From: Desmodesmus armatus
Lineage: Eukaryota; Chlorophyta; Chlorophyceae; Sphaeropleales; Scenedesmaceae
Length of the DNA stretch: 64,000 nucleotides
Reading direction: 5' to 3'
Assembly (NCBI GenBank): GCA_007449985.2
Contig: VIIQ02000636.1
Span: 1 to 64,000 of the forward strand
The notes under the pieces were generated by a model. That model was not told where the DNA came from and searched no databases. It saw only the letters and a program-made list of their open reading frames with translations. Shown piece by piece: positions 16,126-28,977 of this stretch. Every line of letters starts with the position of its first letter. Within the stretch, counting starts at the first letter, position 1. The position numbers were made by a program, and so were the translations under genes.

Positions 16126-19027
16126 TTCTGAGGGTGTGTCGCTGCTGTCTGAGTTCTGTCTGAGTTTGTCAGCCACAGCAGTTTGATTCAGACTGTGACT
16201 GGTACTGCATGTTGGCATTGTGTTGTCGCTCCCTTGTAATGAAGTGTTCTTTGTGGAACCTGTGATGCTTGGATTGGTTCAGGCCGTGCGGGTACGCACT
16301 GCGGGTGGGGCCTGCAGCGCTGCTGTCCTTGAAACACCCTGGAAGAGTATGGGCCCTGTCAGTCCGGCATGTGTCAGGCATCTGTCTCACTTTGTGTAAA
16401 GCAATTTTTTAGTCAACTTGAAGTTACCAGAGGTGCATTGTGTGCCAGTGGCTGTGCACAGCGCAAGACCGCAAACAGTTGCACAAGGCACGTCAGCAAC
16501 AGTATGTGACTGATGACCTCATGATCAAGCACAGGGGGTTGCAATTACATAACCAGTAGTACAACTTCTGGTCCAACCCCAGGCCAATTGCAATGACGCA
16601 CATGCACACATTCCAGACACCACATATGTACATCCTCCCCCGCAGCCACATCAGCCGCCCCTTCAAACCGTGGGCATGTGCAGCCGCTCGCATGCTCAAT
16701 CTTGAGCTTCCTTGCAGGAGACCTGGACACCAGCACATGCCACCATAGGCCATGGCGTAACAAAAATCTTGGACACAGCACATGCCACCATTGGCCATGG
16801 GCAGTACAACAACACAAACTCATGATGCGTTCATCGACACTCCTCAACGAACGTCCGACATGTCGCGACTCAACGATGCCCACAAACATGTACACACGCA
16901 GACAGCTCAGGGCAGCGGGTAGGACCACAGACGTCTCCCAGACAGACATGTGCGCGCGCGTACGGCCAGACAATGCAGGCCTGACCATAACCGCAATGTA
17001 CATGCATGCATGCCTCAGTGCCAAGTAAGTTCAGCATGCAGCGTAATACCAACACAGCAGTACATCGGCAACGTGGTGTGACGCCCAGCTGCCTTGCCAA
17101 CCACTCATGCTGTGGCAGCGCCTGCTGCTGCTGCTGCTGCTCCTTCATCACCCTGCAGCCCGAATGCTGATGCTGCGCTTCAATTGCAAGCTTCAGGATA
17201 AAGTCAATTGCATCCACAGCATCAAGTAAACCCACCAGACCCAATTGCATCCACAGCATCAACCGGATGCTGATCATTTTGCTGCGCTCAGCCATCAGAT
17301 GGCCTCCGAAGCATCAAGTTAACCCACCAGACCCAACCACAGCTCGAGATCTGAACCATGCGTCCGTGCGTGCGTGCAAGGCAATGCCAAGTGCAGTGAG
17401 TGCAATTTCTCTTCCAAGAAAAGACCACGCAGGCTGACCCGCAGCAACTGCAGTCTCCAACATGCTGCTGTAGCACCCAAAGCTTGCAGCTCCACCCACA
17501 AAGCAGTGTCCAACTGCATGCGTGTTGCCCTGTCAGCTGCCATGGGGGCCTGAAGTGCCATGTGACAATGCATGCTTGCCAAAACTTCATGCAACCTGAC
17601 AGCAGGTGTGCATCACAGCGAGGGCCAATTGCCCCTGCTACACACCCAAAAAAGAAACTACAGTACTACGAGTATGCATCCGCGCAAACCATCCTCAATG
17701 CCCTTCCATGCAGTGCCCTCCCTCCATTGAAGTAGGCTTGATGATCTGCCACCCTCAATGAACCTCACGCAATGACAAAAAAGAAGAGAGCCTTGCCAAG
17801 GTATCGTATACCATGATGCTGGCAATGTAATGCCGCAGCACACCTAGCAGACTGTGGCTGAAGCAAATGCCAAAGAAAGAAAGTGATAGCGCAAGGTCAC
17901 TAAGTCTGAGTTGGCAACAGGCCAGCAGCACCTGGACGCACTCCCTACACCCGGCACGCAAACCTGCGGCAAAACCTCCACAAGCGCAAGGAAACTATGA
18001 CAGTGCCTAAGCAGAGCTCTGCATGCTTGCACAGCAAGCCTGGGCCTTACAGCAAGCCCCCTGGGAGGCTCTTGCAAAACAGGTGAACCCTGGTAAAACC
18101 CCAAAAAAAGGTGAACTTGCAAAGGGCCGCGATCTGCCTGGTGGCTTGGCGGCTGACATTGCAGTGTGCGCAAAGTGGAGTGCTGAAAAATGCATAGGCA
18201 GCCTGAAAGGCTGACATGATACGCCTCGAGCCGAGGTACTGTAATGCTGATGAGCTGTAACAGCATGTGTGCCTGGCGAGAGACTGACCGGCCGCCAAGA
18301 GCTGGCCCACAAGAGAAGAGCATACTACGTAGTACAGCAAAGGAATATGCTCAGCACACATGCCTGGCCACAACAACGGTGACACCCACATGCTGAATCT
18401 GTGCCTCTCAGCACAACATGCCGCATGTATGTGGCATACATGTTCAGTGGCAGCAGCTTGGTGAGTTGCCACTGCCACTGTGAACTCCCCAAAGTATGCA
18501 CTGCCTGTAGGTCAACGTGAAGAGAGGCTGCATTGCAATGTGAAGCAAAATGTAGCGCTTGCAAGACACCGGAAAGATGACATTCAGCAGCCTGCTCTTC
18601 CGGCAGCAACATACAACTGCACGATAACCACGAATGCAAACATAAGCTGTTGCCAACTGGCCCCATAGCTGGGCATATGCCTATGCACCCACAGGCGGCA
18701 AGCAGCCTGAAGGCTGATGTGCTGCTATCGTGTCTGGCAGGCCAGCACAAAGAGGGTTTAGGGTTCAAAAAACCTAAACCTCAGGTGCCAGAAATTGAGG
18801 AGCTCATCCACCACCGACGGCATGATGATACTCTGCAGCAACAGCCTCACAAGGAAGGAGACAGAACGGCTGATGAACTCAGCACAAGCATCATGCCATG
18901 ATGGCTCTCTTGCACAGCAAAACCTAGGGGACCCATGCAGCACAAAAGACGCCAGGGACAGACAGGCATGATGCCTGAAATGAGCTTTGAAGCTAGCTTC
19001 CTGCGACGCAACGGTCACACCACACGG

Positions 19028-19061
<34 letters not shown>

Positions 19062-19452
19062 CACCCGCTGAGGCTATTCAATGCACCTCAACAATCGGTG
19101 GCTGCTGTGGCAAAATGCTGTGTTGAAAGACACAAGGCGCAACATGAGAACAAAAACAAGCAAGACAGGCAGGCAAACACAACAACAAAGCAAAGCATGC
19201 ATGCAAGTAAAGAAAGTCATCGGAGCTCCCAACAGAGCTCCACCACAAACCTCCACAGCAGCAGCCGCAGGGCACACTGGTGTTTCGTTTGGTGAATGCA
19301 GCAGTCACCAGCACCAGATGCCCAGGCTTTGGCTGCAAAGAATGGAAAAAACAAAACTCCACAGAAACAACAAGCGGCTTCATGCATGCCCATGCAGCCT
19401 GCACACAGAGCGATGGGCGCCCCCCACTCCACTAGCACCTCTGGCGGCCTGC
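16126..19452. other. Long region without a firm gene
   Basis: No recognisable protein. The minus strand has several open stretches (for example 17319-17594 and 16870-17295) that read as Leu/Ala-rich helical sequence with a Gln run and could be exons of an unknown gene, but I could not join them with consistent splice phase. A 30-bp block ending in GCACATGCCACCAT..GGCCATGG is duplicated at about 16725 and 16772, and GCATCCACAGCATCAA near 17211 and 17248. (AAGC)n lies at 19030-19058. A TTACA (minus-strand TGTAA) at 18044 may end the downstream minus gene. Confidence 0.4.
18753..18781. repeat. Inverted telomere-like motif
   Basis: AGGGTTTAGGGTT and AACCTAAACCT are separated by CAAAA, a near-perfect hairpin of TTTAGGG-type sequence. 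Confidence 0.65.
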
Positions 19453-22400
19453 TCAGTTTGTGAAAACGTAGGTGAACTGGTGGCCCTTGTTAGTGGAGAT
19501 CTTGAGGTTGTTTGCATACGCAACGCTCTTGGGGTTCAGGGCAGAGGCGCGCACTGCACAGCGGAAGAGGAACATCAACAGCAAGGCACATAACGGGTCA
19601 CAAAAGCGCTGCGCACACGCTCTGCACAGGTAGGTACAGGTTTCATGTTATGTGTGCGGTTTGCACAATAAATGCCGTAGCGTCAGTCAGGCATCAGCAT
19701 CCAATCCAATGCAATTAATTTTGACGGATACATGCCAAGCTGCCACATGTTGATCAGACTGTCACGACAATGCTGTCACCTGTGGGCCAAAATATTATAA
19801 AAATATTGCCCTTGGTGGTGTTTTTTGGGGGGGGGGCTGGTCTTGTTTGCCGGTCTTGCTGCAGGTTTTTCTTGCAGGTGTGTCTTCCCAGTTCATCCCG
19901 TGTGGAGAGTACCGCTCAGCGGTGAAAGTATCCACTTGTAACAACCTCCCCCCCAAAATATTTGCCAACATATTTGCCATGTCTGGATGCAAGGACAACA
20001 AAAACAAAAGAGAGCGACTTACAGTCCCAGATGATCCCGTCTCCGATGATGTCTTCAGTCCCAAAGAACTGTGTGTTGAGGGTGGAGTTGAACCAGGGGT
20101 GCTGCTTGGGCTGCTTAAACTTGTCGTTGCAGCGAGCGGAAGGATCCAGCCAGAAGCTCAGGGGCTCGTAGCTGCAATGAGCAGCAGCAGCAGCACGGGC
20201 AAGGTTAGGGACAGAGGCAACAACACACGGCAGCTGTGAAGCAAATGGTAACAGCTTAGGAATGGTGCACACTACAGTACGTATCACACCGTGCAATTGT
20301 GATCACAGCTGACATGGGGCTGTACAGTGACACATTCCTCAGGCATTGCGTGTGCAAGCACGGACCGGTTTTGAAGCATCTGCTGACTCAAACGGGCAGT
20401 GGAGGCTCCCCAAAAAACCACTTGCAAGTCCCCCAGCTAGGCATGGGTTGAATCCTGCCCAGCTTCAACCCAGGCAGCTTGTCCCCCAAACAGACAGGCA
20501 AACACATGCCGCATGTAGACATACCATGATAGTGTGTATCACTGATAGGATGGTCCTAGCAGTCACTCTAGGGTAGGAAAGTTTCATGAAATCAAGCTGA
20601 GGCGGTAGAACCTGTGATGGCGTCTGCTCACCATCTGACGTCAGCTGTACCGTAGATGGGTGTGGCATAGCCTCCCATATACGCATACAACTTCCCCTTG
20701 TTCAGGGACACAGTCTCCGTCCTCCATGTATTGGTTGGCACAATGTTTTTGTAGTCATAGGTAGGCTCCCAAACCAGCTCGAGCCTGCCCCTGGTCCCTG
20801 CATAGGCTGCTGTTGGCAGCATGGCGGGATTGATAACGCTGAAACGGAAGATGGGTGCTGACCCTACGGTCATGCTGGCCCAGTCGCCTCTGTACCAAGA
20901 CATGGTGAGGGTGCCATTACTCTCAATGAACTCCTTGAACTGCAGCGAAGGGAAAGGAAAGAGCGGGGCAGGAGGGGGTCAACACAGCAGCTGTAAGGTA
21001 GAGTGATAAGTGGACAGGAATGTGTTACGGATGGTGTGGTAGTGTTGTGGGCACTGCCGCGCTTACTGATGCAACTGTACAGCTAGGTAGTCAGTGCATG
21101 TCGAAAGAATGCGCCGCTAGTAGCTTATGTGCCAGTGGCATTGGGCACATACAGGGTGGTACAGCTGCAGATATAAGCAGGGCTGTGCGCTGTATGTGCC
21201 CGCGCGAGTCTTCCAACATTCACTGTGTGGCGTGCACTGCGTGTCTGGGTACATGCCATGGCTGTCATGGCTGCATCCATGTCCATTGGAACATAGTCCC
21301 CAGCACGGCAGTACACTGGAGCACAAAAAGCCGCCTCACCTTCATGCCATTGAACAGGCCAGGAGGGTGAGAGGGCGTGTTGTTGCGGTACCACACACCC
21401 GCCTCAGCCCTGTCGCTGCCTGTAGGATTCACCATCTTCAGCGCAGTGCTGATAGCCGAGCCAGGTGTACGAGGATCTTCAGGCGCTTCGGCCACAATGG
21501 AACCATTGACAGCGGCAGGAGTGGTGAGGTCGACTTGGCTTGCGAGAGTGGAGATCTCGCCAATGACGCTGCCGGCATTGTAGAGCCGCATCCAGAACCA
21601 CTCTGTGTTGTTGGCGGGGGTGGGGTTACTAGCAGTGAGGGAAGGGCTGATGCTCTTGACCTCAAACAGCTGGTCGGAGGCCTGGCAGGTACCGTCATAG
21701 CACTTGCCCTGCAGCAGGGGAAGCATGCAGCCATGTACACAACAGATATGATCAGCATGTACGGTACTGTACCGGTGTTTTGTGTCGATGCGCACGTTAC
21801 CAGCACGCTGCCGTGTCTTGTGAGGTTCACCGTGCCCACTCACTGTTGCCAGCCTTTGCAAATTCTTGTTATCATCGCTGTGGTAGCTCGCCAATAAATG
21901 CACACATCTGTACAGCATGTGAGCTGAACTCAAAAGGTGCACTACTACTGCCTAGTACTGCCAGAACCCTCGACTTGCCACAACTCACCAGGTTTGAGCA
22001 GGGAGTCTCATTTGCGAGGTCCTCACAGCCTGCAGCACCGCACTGCTGGCACTCGCCACAGCTTGTTGGTCCTGTGCAGGTCTCTGTGACGTTGTCGCCT
22101 GTAGTATAGTTGCAGGCCTGGCCACCATAGGCGGCTGGTGTGGTCTGCAGGTAAACAGAGCGGCATCATGCCGGACAGCTAAGTGAGCAGCTGATCAAGT
22201 GCGAATTAAGCTTTTCACGCACGACAGCCTAAGGCTTCAGAGTGCATGTGCTGCTTTGACGCGTCAGCATATGAGAGCAGCCTGTGAAGAGGACTACATG
22301 CTTCTGCCCATTTGTGACGGCTGTTATCTGCGATTGCATTCATGCCACTGTGGCAGCGGCAGCAGCAGCTGTAGCAGCAGCGGTGTCAATATGTGACTTA

Positions 22401-23607
22401 CGATGGTGTAGAACTTGGTCTTCTGGCCCTCGCCGCAGACGTTGGAGCAGGCACCAAACTCCCCAAAGTCTCCCACGCAGTCCACACTGGGCTGGCACAC
22501 CCCTGTCTCACACTGGCCCTGCAAAGTCAAAGCGAATTTTTTGTTTTTTGTTATTATTATTGTTTGTTTTTGATTTATTTATTTATAGTTTTTTTGCCAA
22601 AAGCCAACAGCAGCAATGTCAGGTGTTTTGCTGGTATCCCACGTCTGGAATCAGTGAGGGCGTGCTGAGGGGTTAATAGAGCATAATCGCACTGTGGGCT
22701 GACCCGTGTATACGTGGGTGCAGTAATAACACCAGACAACAACTTGACCCTGCTACGTAACACCTGACAATAACTTGACCCAAGCTGTACCCGGTAAGCA
22801 CTACTACACTGTATCCTTACCCCTGCGCATGCAGTGCCAGCGGCCTTGTCAACACAGCCTGCAGCCCCACACTCCTGGCACTCGCCGCAGGTTGTTGGTC
22901 CTGTGCAGGCCTCTGTCCTGTTGTCACCGGCAGCGTTGGGGCAGGCGCGGCCTCCGTCTGCTGCTGGTGTGGTCTGCAGACAGGTCAAATGGCAGGTGGG
23001 CAGCATTACTGTTACTGTTACATGGTTCAGGCTGAGCCTGAACACACCGTAGGGAGCCAACGAGGCTCATGGGGCATTCATGAAAGGCACAGGTGAGGGA
23101 GGCACCAGCAGGGGTTGACAGTGCACTGCAGTGAGTTCAGCAGCCTCCACATCAGCAGCAGTGGCTGCCTCGATATGTATGGCTAATGCCAACTTAGTTC
23201 ATGGCACATGGGGTGAGCGTGAACGGTTGCTGTGAGTAGACACTGTGGCAGGGCTATTCACTGAAGATGAGTCATGGCCGGCCAGCAGCCAGCAGTGACA
23301 GTATCTGCAGTTGTGCTGCTTGCTGTCATGACCACCACGACATACTGTGTACAGGTGCACTACACTCAGGACACAATATCAGGGTGCCCAATTTTTGACG
23401 CTAGTATGTAGACACAGGGAGTGCAGTAATGTGTGCTAGTAGGCAGTTGCTCGGCAGACTTACAATGGTGTAGATCTGCGACCTCTCGCCCGCGCCGCAC
23501 ACGTTGGAGCATGCTCCCCACTCGCCAAAGGAGCCCACACAGTCTGTCCCGATGGTCAGGCTGGATGAGGCTGACACAGTGGAGTCTACACACACAAACA
23601 CAAAAAC

Positions 23608-23650
<43 letters not shown>

Positions 23651-26600
23651 CACATGTGAAGCTTACATCCAGCAGCTACTCTCAGAGCAAGGCTGCCATC
23701 CCAGTTGTGGAACAGCCGGCAGACATCCCAACATGGCAGGACACCAGCCTTATGCATGCAGGCAAGACTGGGAGCTGGCACGTTCAAGCCTCCTGCACCC
23801 ACTGCACAATGTAAAGTGCTGCAACACCATGCGCATTGCCAATGCAAGGACCGCGATGAAGCAATATAAAGCGTACGTAGATGCCACAGCTACTGCCAGT
23901 TCTACCAGTGGTACTGTGCCTGATTTGTTGACTCACAAGCTGAGGAAAGGACACAGCGCCGTCTGCAGCGCGCAACTCACTTGAGTACTGGTTGGGTGCC
24001 TCCACTGTGAGAGTCACCTTGCCGGGGTTCTGGCCAGTGGTGCATGTCCAGGTGGCAGTGCCCAGGGCATCGGTGAGGGGGGCAGGGGACACAGCAGTGC
24101 AGGTCACTGCACCCTCAGGGTCTATGGCGGGGCCTGCAAAGGGGAAGGGAAGGGAGGTGGACGCAACAGCGGTTGGTATGTTCTTCAGTGGTCACTACGG
24201 TGGTGTGCTTCCAGCAGCAACAGTTGCAGCACATCCCTGTGCACATACAGGAAGAGCTGATGACTGCAAGACACATGGCGTTAGCCCAGGGCTGGCCCAG
24301 CCGGGCTGCCAAGGTCAGTCAGACTGACACTATCACAGTCATGCATGCCGGTATTGTTTACCATAGGATACATTTTACCCTGAACCCTAAAACTCTGAAC
24401 ATATCTTTCAAATGACACAAGCAGCACTAACATGCTCCACACACCTGTGATCTCCACGCCCTCCTGTGCAAAGCCTGTTGTGCCTGTGTAGACGGCCGTC
24501 AAGTAAAACACAGTCCCTGTCTGAAGGTTGACAGCTCCGGATCGCAGCAGCGACACCGATGCATCTTGCTCGGGGTTCAGGGGGGTGCTCCCGCCACCTG
24601 AATAGTCCCCACTCACGCTCTCTTGAGACAGCGTGATGGCGCCGCCTGTTGCTGTGTTGACGTTGGTCGCGAGGTTGCCAACAGAGTTGAGGTCGGACTC
24701 TGCTGCCTGCACAAGGTTGTCGGCTGCGGCCTCTCCGCCCACGTAGATCACCACGATCAAGTAACGCACGGTGCTCTGCATGGGCGGCAGGTGTGACAAC
24801 AGGTGTGACAACATGTGGTGATGAGTAATATGTTGTGGCGTTGTGCTTTGCATCAGCCATGGTGTGAGGTGTGAGGGGTGCACAGAATGTGGCAGCTAGG
24901 GAGGCGACTTGCAACCTACTGATGCTTCTCAGGGAGCTGAAGGCTCAGCACATGCATACTTGCAAGCCATGCCAGGTAACGCATGCCAGCTGTGTGTGGC
25001 CCTTCTGCAGGGCTGAGGGACTGCAGCAGCTGCTGCATCACTGCCGGGCCAAGCATGACATGGCATGAGGTCGCAACCAGCTGTTGTGGGTCCGACCTGG
25101 CTGGCGCACTGCACTCAGCACTCACTGCACTGTACTGCACTGCACTGAGCTCAGTGCTATCTTAGCTCGGAGCAGTAGCCGATGATTCAATGGTAAAGAG
25201 TGAGGAGTAGTGTAGCAAAGAGTGAAGAGTGAGGAGTGAGGGTCTTACCTCATGAAGACGCCTGCGTGCTGGTGTGTTGTCGATGCACTTGACATCCACC
25301 TTGAGCTCGTTCACACCAGACTGGCCCTGCATGTAGCTCAGCACACTGGCCTTCACGGCGGCAGTGCCCGCCTCACTGCAGCTGCCTGTGCCCTCGATGT
25401 TCAGCAGTGCCTGGGGTGGGGGGGGGGTGCAGTGTGGTGTGGTGGGGTGGGGTGGGGTGGGGTGGGGCGGGGCGGGGTGGGATACGGTAGGGCATGACGG
25501 TCCTTTACATGCATGCATGCAAACCTACGTCCTGCCAGGACCATGGTCTGAGGCAGGCAACCCCATATTGCAGTGAATGATAACAAGATAAGTCAATCAA
25601 AACGGAAGGCTGCTCTGTAGACTCCAGTGTGCACAGATGCATGGCCACCAGCTGTGCTGGCTGAGACTCAAACTGCCAGTTTCAAATTCAAACAGCCATT
25701 CAAACGGTTTGAATTACAGTTCCCACCTGAGTGTTGATGGTGCCACAGAATGCGTCGGTGTTGGACCAGTCGGCGCCCTTGGTCTCCGCCTCACAGGTGA
25801 CAGTGATGGGCCCTGACCCCACTAGGTAGCTGTCACAGGTGGCACTGCAGGAGGAGCCTGTGTGCAGGAGGGGGGGAGGGGGCAGTGAGGGCAGGGGAAG
25901 GATGGGGGGGCAGGGCAGCAGATGGAAGGGGGAAGTGAGTCAGGTGACAGTGATGGGCCCTGACGCCACTAGGTAGCTGTCACAGTGGCAGTGCATGTGG
26001 AGCCTGTGTGACAGGAGGGGGGGGGAGTGAGGGCAGATGAAGCAAAGGGGGAGGGTCAGGGCAGGGCAGGGGAAAAGGGGTGGGGGAGGGGGGGGAGGCA
26101 GTGAGGACAGGAAAGGGAAGGGGGGGTCAGGGCAGGGCAGGGAAGAGGAGGGGGGGGGGGCAAGTGAGTCAGGGCAGGAGCAGGGGTGACAGACATGCAG
26201 CTGACTGTTACTGAAAGCGTTATGAATCCAGCGGTACTACTGCTCCTGGCAGGACTCACCTACTGGCACTTTGTCACAGTTGTCCCACGTTGCATTGGCG
26301 ATCATCGGCAGTTCGTCAGCATCGCACTTTGCAGGCTTGCAGGCCCCGTTGGCCGCCCAGCCTCCCTTCTTGCCGCACACAGCAGTGGGCTGGCCGTTAA
26401 ACCCTGGGGCACATGCTCCCTTGCAGGCAAAGCCCTGGGCAGCATCTTTGCACTCAGGAGGCCAAGTGTTATCCGACAGAGGCGGGGGTGCATCAGTGCA
26501 CACAACTGCAAAACATATGGCAATAGGGACAAGGATAGGAAAAGAAGTGTTGTTGTGATGTGAAGCCAGGGATGGCATGACCTAAATGCACGCTGTGACA

Positions 26601-26897
26601 TGACCCTGTAATGGTGATGGTGAACAGGCCTGCAGGGACCAACGGAGGTCAGGCCTACGACCAACGGAAGGACAGACAGAATGCCATCATCGGAATTGGT
26701 AGTTTACAGGCGGAGGTTTGCAATATATTCTGCATGTTGCGATAGTGGCCGTGCAGCTGTGCGTGTCTGCTCTGTGCCTGAACACGTAGCTCTCGCTGAC
26801 CTGGCTTGTCGGAAACCTTTACTTTCTGCTGCAGCTGGCGCGCATGAGCGCATGCCAGCAGCACCATGCAGAAAGTGAGGGTGGGGGCGAACCTCAT
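19453..26897 (-). CDS. Secreted multidomain protein with two thrombospondin type 1 modules
   Basis: Exons (5' to 3'): 26897-26801, 26505-26260, 25857-25727, 25410-25249, 24775-24445, 24133-23981, 23585-23464, 22973-22821, 22518-22402, 22144-21989, 21708-21340, 20939-20632, 20171-20023, 19553-19453. All 14 agree in phase; 864 aa. Residues 1-20 are a signal peptide (hydrophobic core TFCMVLLACAHA). Residues 33-158 hold two Cys-rich sushi/CCP-like units. About 160-320 is an unassigned alpha/beta region. Two TSP1 modules (GEWGACSNVCGAG and GEFGACSNVCGEG, each completed by GG-x-A-C-P/N) span about 374-556 and alternate with CGECQxCGAAGC cysteine motifs. Residues 560-864 form a Trp/Tyr-rich, likely beta-sandwich C-terminus that I do not recognise. 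Many N-x-S/T sites. No transmembrane segment is seen, so an extracellular matrix or adhesive role is inferred. Confidence 0.88.
19905..19948 (-). repeat. Dispersed stem-loop repeat, copy 2
   Basis: Inverse orientation; hairpin ACCGC-TCA-GCGGT, with the flanking GAGAGT and GTTACAACCTC preserved and a C-tract outside. It lies in the last intron of the thrombospondin-module gene. Confidence 0.75.
23607..23650 (-). repeat. (CAG)n microsatellite before a 3' splice site
   Basis: On the transcribed minus strand this is (CTG)n ending about 20 bases upstream of the exon starting at 23585. Confidence 0.95.
25412..25494 (+). repeat. (GGGGT)n intronic microsatellite
   Basis: G-rich pentamer run directly at the acceptor of the exon starting at 25410 on the minus strand, where it reads as a C-rich polypyrimidine tract. 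Confidence 0.85.
25941..26010 (-). repeat. Echo of the 25727-25857 exon
   Basis: The CCP-like exon start including its CACAGGCTCC acceptor is repeated with a few changes and a 1-base loss about 140 bp upstream in transcript direction. Confidence 0.8.
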
Positions 26898-28737
26898 CTC
26901 GCTTGGAAACCGGGAGTTTCCTCTACCGGGGGAGTGGGTGCTGTTGCGGATTGGTGTGGGCGCGGGACCTGCATGCATGAAAGATTCGTTTCAGATGCAA
27001 CAATGAGATGGAGTGTGTACAGAACAGAAAGCCGTGTCGTGGTCAGTGCCAGTAGCGCACCTGGAAGCCGGTGCTATGCTGTTGCAACCTATGAGGTTGC
27101 GTCCAGAAAACGTTCAATCGGACGCTTTTAGTACAGGAAAACAACGGCAGGTTGTTCTCCTTGGCGCTTCATGTATCAGTGAGACTGGTTTATGATAGTT
27201 TATGATAGTTCATAGTGAGCCTCACCAGAAAGGTGACCAACGGACCAACAATACACACGGTCGCAATATGGAGCATGTGACACTAACCTGATATGTCTAA
27301 GAAACTACTGTGTCGCTTCCGTACTCCACTGAGTGGAGAGCGCAGTTGGGGTAATGGTTACTACTTCTCTGCTTGTTCAACCTGTGTCTCCACGGAACTG
27401 CAGTCCTGCCCTGGATGAAAAAATCATTATGATTCGTGTCAGGGGTACTGGAGGTGTCGCGGTGTACTGTAAATGACACGATGCCACGATGAAGCGATGC
27501 ATCATGCTGTACTGTACCAACAGTATTATGACATGTGACAAACCTGCACATACAGCCGCTATACTCGCTACAATGTTGGGTTCTATACCCAATGACTATC
27601 CGCTGACCGCTAAATCCCGTGAAATGGACGCTTTGGGGCTTCAAGAGGCATCCTGTAGGCTAGCTAGACAGGACCCCATAGCTAGAGGGCACAGCGCAGG
27701 CAGGCAGCATACAAACGGGCATACAGGACAGAAAGTGCAAGTATGCATGCACCAATTGGCCAATACGACCCCCCCCCCCCGGATGGCCTGCATAGGTGGC
27801 CCTTATGGCAGATGGCCTGCAGCTCGTGATAGAGGGACACCGTTCTCAAGAATGGTGTGGTTGGTCCGTATCAAACTAGTTGAGCTGAGCACAAGGCCAA
27901 ATGCAGCCTTGGTGATACATTACTGTTTGTCTACCGCAGATACATCTTGTGACCAGGTGGCGCCACGGCGGGGCAGCTGCTTTTGGTCACAGGACTGACT
28001 TCGCATGCTGCACACAGGGTTGGCATTGACCAGTGTGCCCTAGTTGGGCTAGGCCTGTAGACCACTAGACAGGTGTATCCCAGAGCTGATGATGTCACAG
28101 ATACCAAAGATACAACATGACCACGGCTTCAAAATAAACCCTGGCCGAAAACCCACCTTGGGCGGTTGCACCTGCCCTGCTGGCTACATGTATATATATG
28201 TCCCATGTATTTTCACGCAGGTTGGTGTACTGTGTGTATGTCATTTAGCTGTCTTCCATCAATCGACCGTTACCTGCCGGATTTTTGGCGCTAGGAGCTG
28301 GGTCGCACACAGCCAGGTTATACGGTGAGTTTCGGAGCAATGAATACTTTCCTCTCGTAGCTGGTATTGAAATAAAGCAGCAGGTCAGCGCAGCACAGCC
28401 AACCAGCAGCTGCTTCCGTGTGGGGTGAGCTTTGCAGCTGCCGTTGAGTAGCTGCCAGTGCCTTGCTTGTAGCTCCCAGCCTCCCTTGACATCAAATAAC
28501 TGTCAGTGTATCTTAATCTGTGGCAGCTGGGGTGCTTTGTGCCTCTGCTTGCGTGTGACTGCTGCTTGTTCAAGCCTGCTGCTTGTTGCTGCCACCTGCT
28601 TCCTGCTGCTCTGTGCCGCAGCTGCCTGCTATCTGTTGCTGTCTCCTGCTGCTGCCTGTTGCTCCTGCCTGCTGTCTGTTGCTCCTGCTGCGTTTCCTGC
28701 TTGTTGCCCACTGCTGCCCTTCTTTGTGCCCTGCAGG
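26898..28737. other. Intergenic region
   Basis: Promoter side of the secreted protein gene. No supported exon. Short AT-richer patches and a C-tract at 27771-27780. TGTAA at 27467-27471 on the plus strand without an attached gene. Confidence 0.45.
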
Positions 28738-28977
28738 TGCTTTTTCCAAGACAGTGCCTCATGCAACCACCCCAACCTCACGGCGTGTGTATTCCTGCAT
28801 GTGTGGATCCGTTCACACATGCACACGCTATCGACCTCTGCCCCCTGCCCAGTACAGCTGTGGCAAGGGGCCAGCAGAGTGCCAGTGTCTGGTAGAGCTG
28901 CTCAAGTCGGCTCTGCCAGCACCCACGGGCACAGCACACCTGCAGCCATTCAAACCGCTGCTGTGCTGTGCCTTGGG
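28738..28977 (+). other. Possible Cys-rich exon of an unknown gene
   Basis: Follows a C/T-rich tract ending CCCTGCAG and ends before a GTGATT donor. One open frame reads YSCMCGSVHTCTRY, CGKGPAECQC and LVELLKSALP, which resembles a compact cysteine-rich or zinc-binding piece followed by a helix. No family recognised and no neighbouring exon could be joined. Confidence 0.25.

Noticed and set aside
18240..18265. Second hammerhead at CTGATGAG near 18245
   Set aside because: No GAAA follows at the right distance and no stem I partner is present.
16870..18323. Minus-strand gene with Leu-rich helical exons
   Set aside because: Open stretches exist but could not be joined with GT..AG borders of reasonable length, and no motif is recognisable; kept only as a region note.
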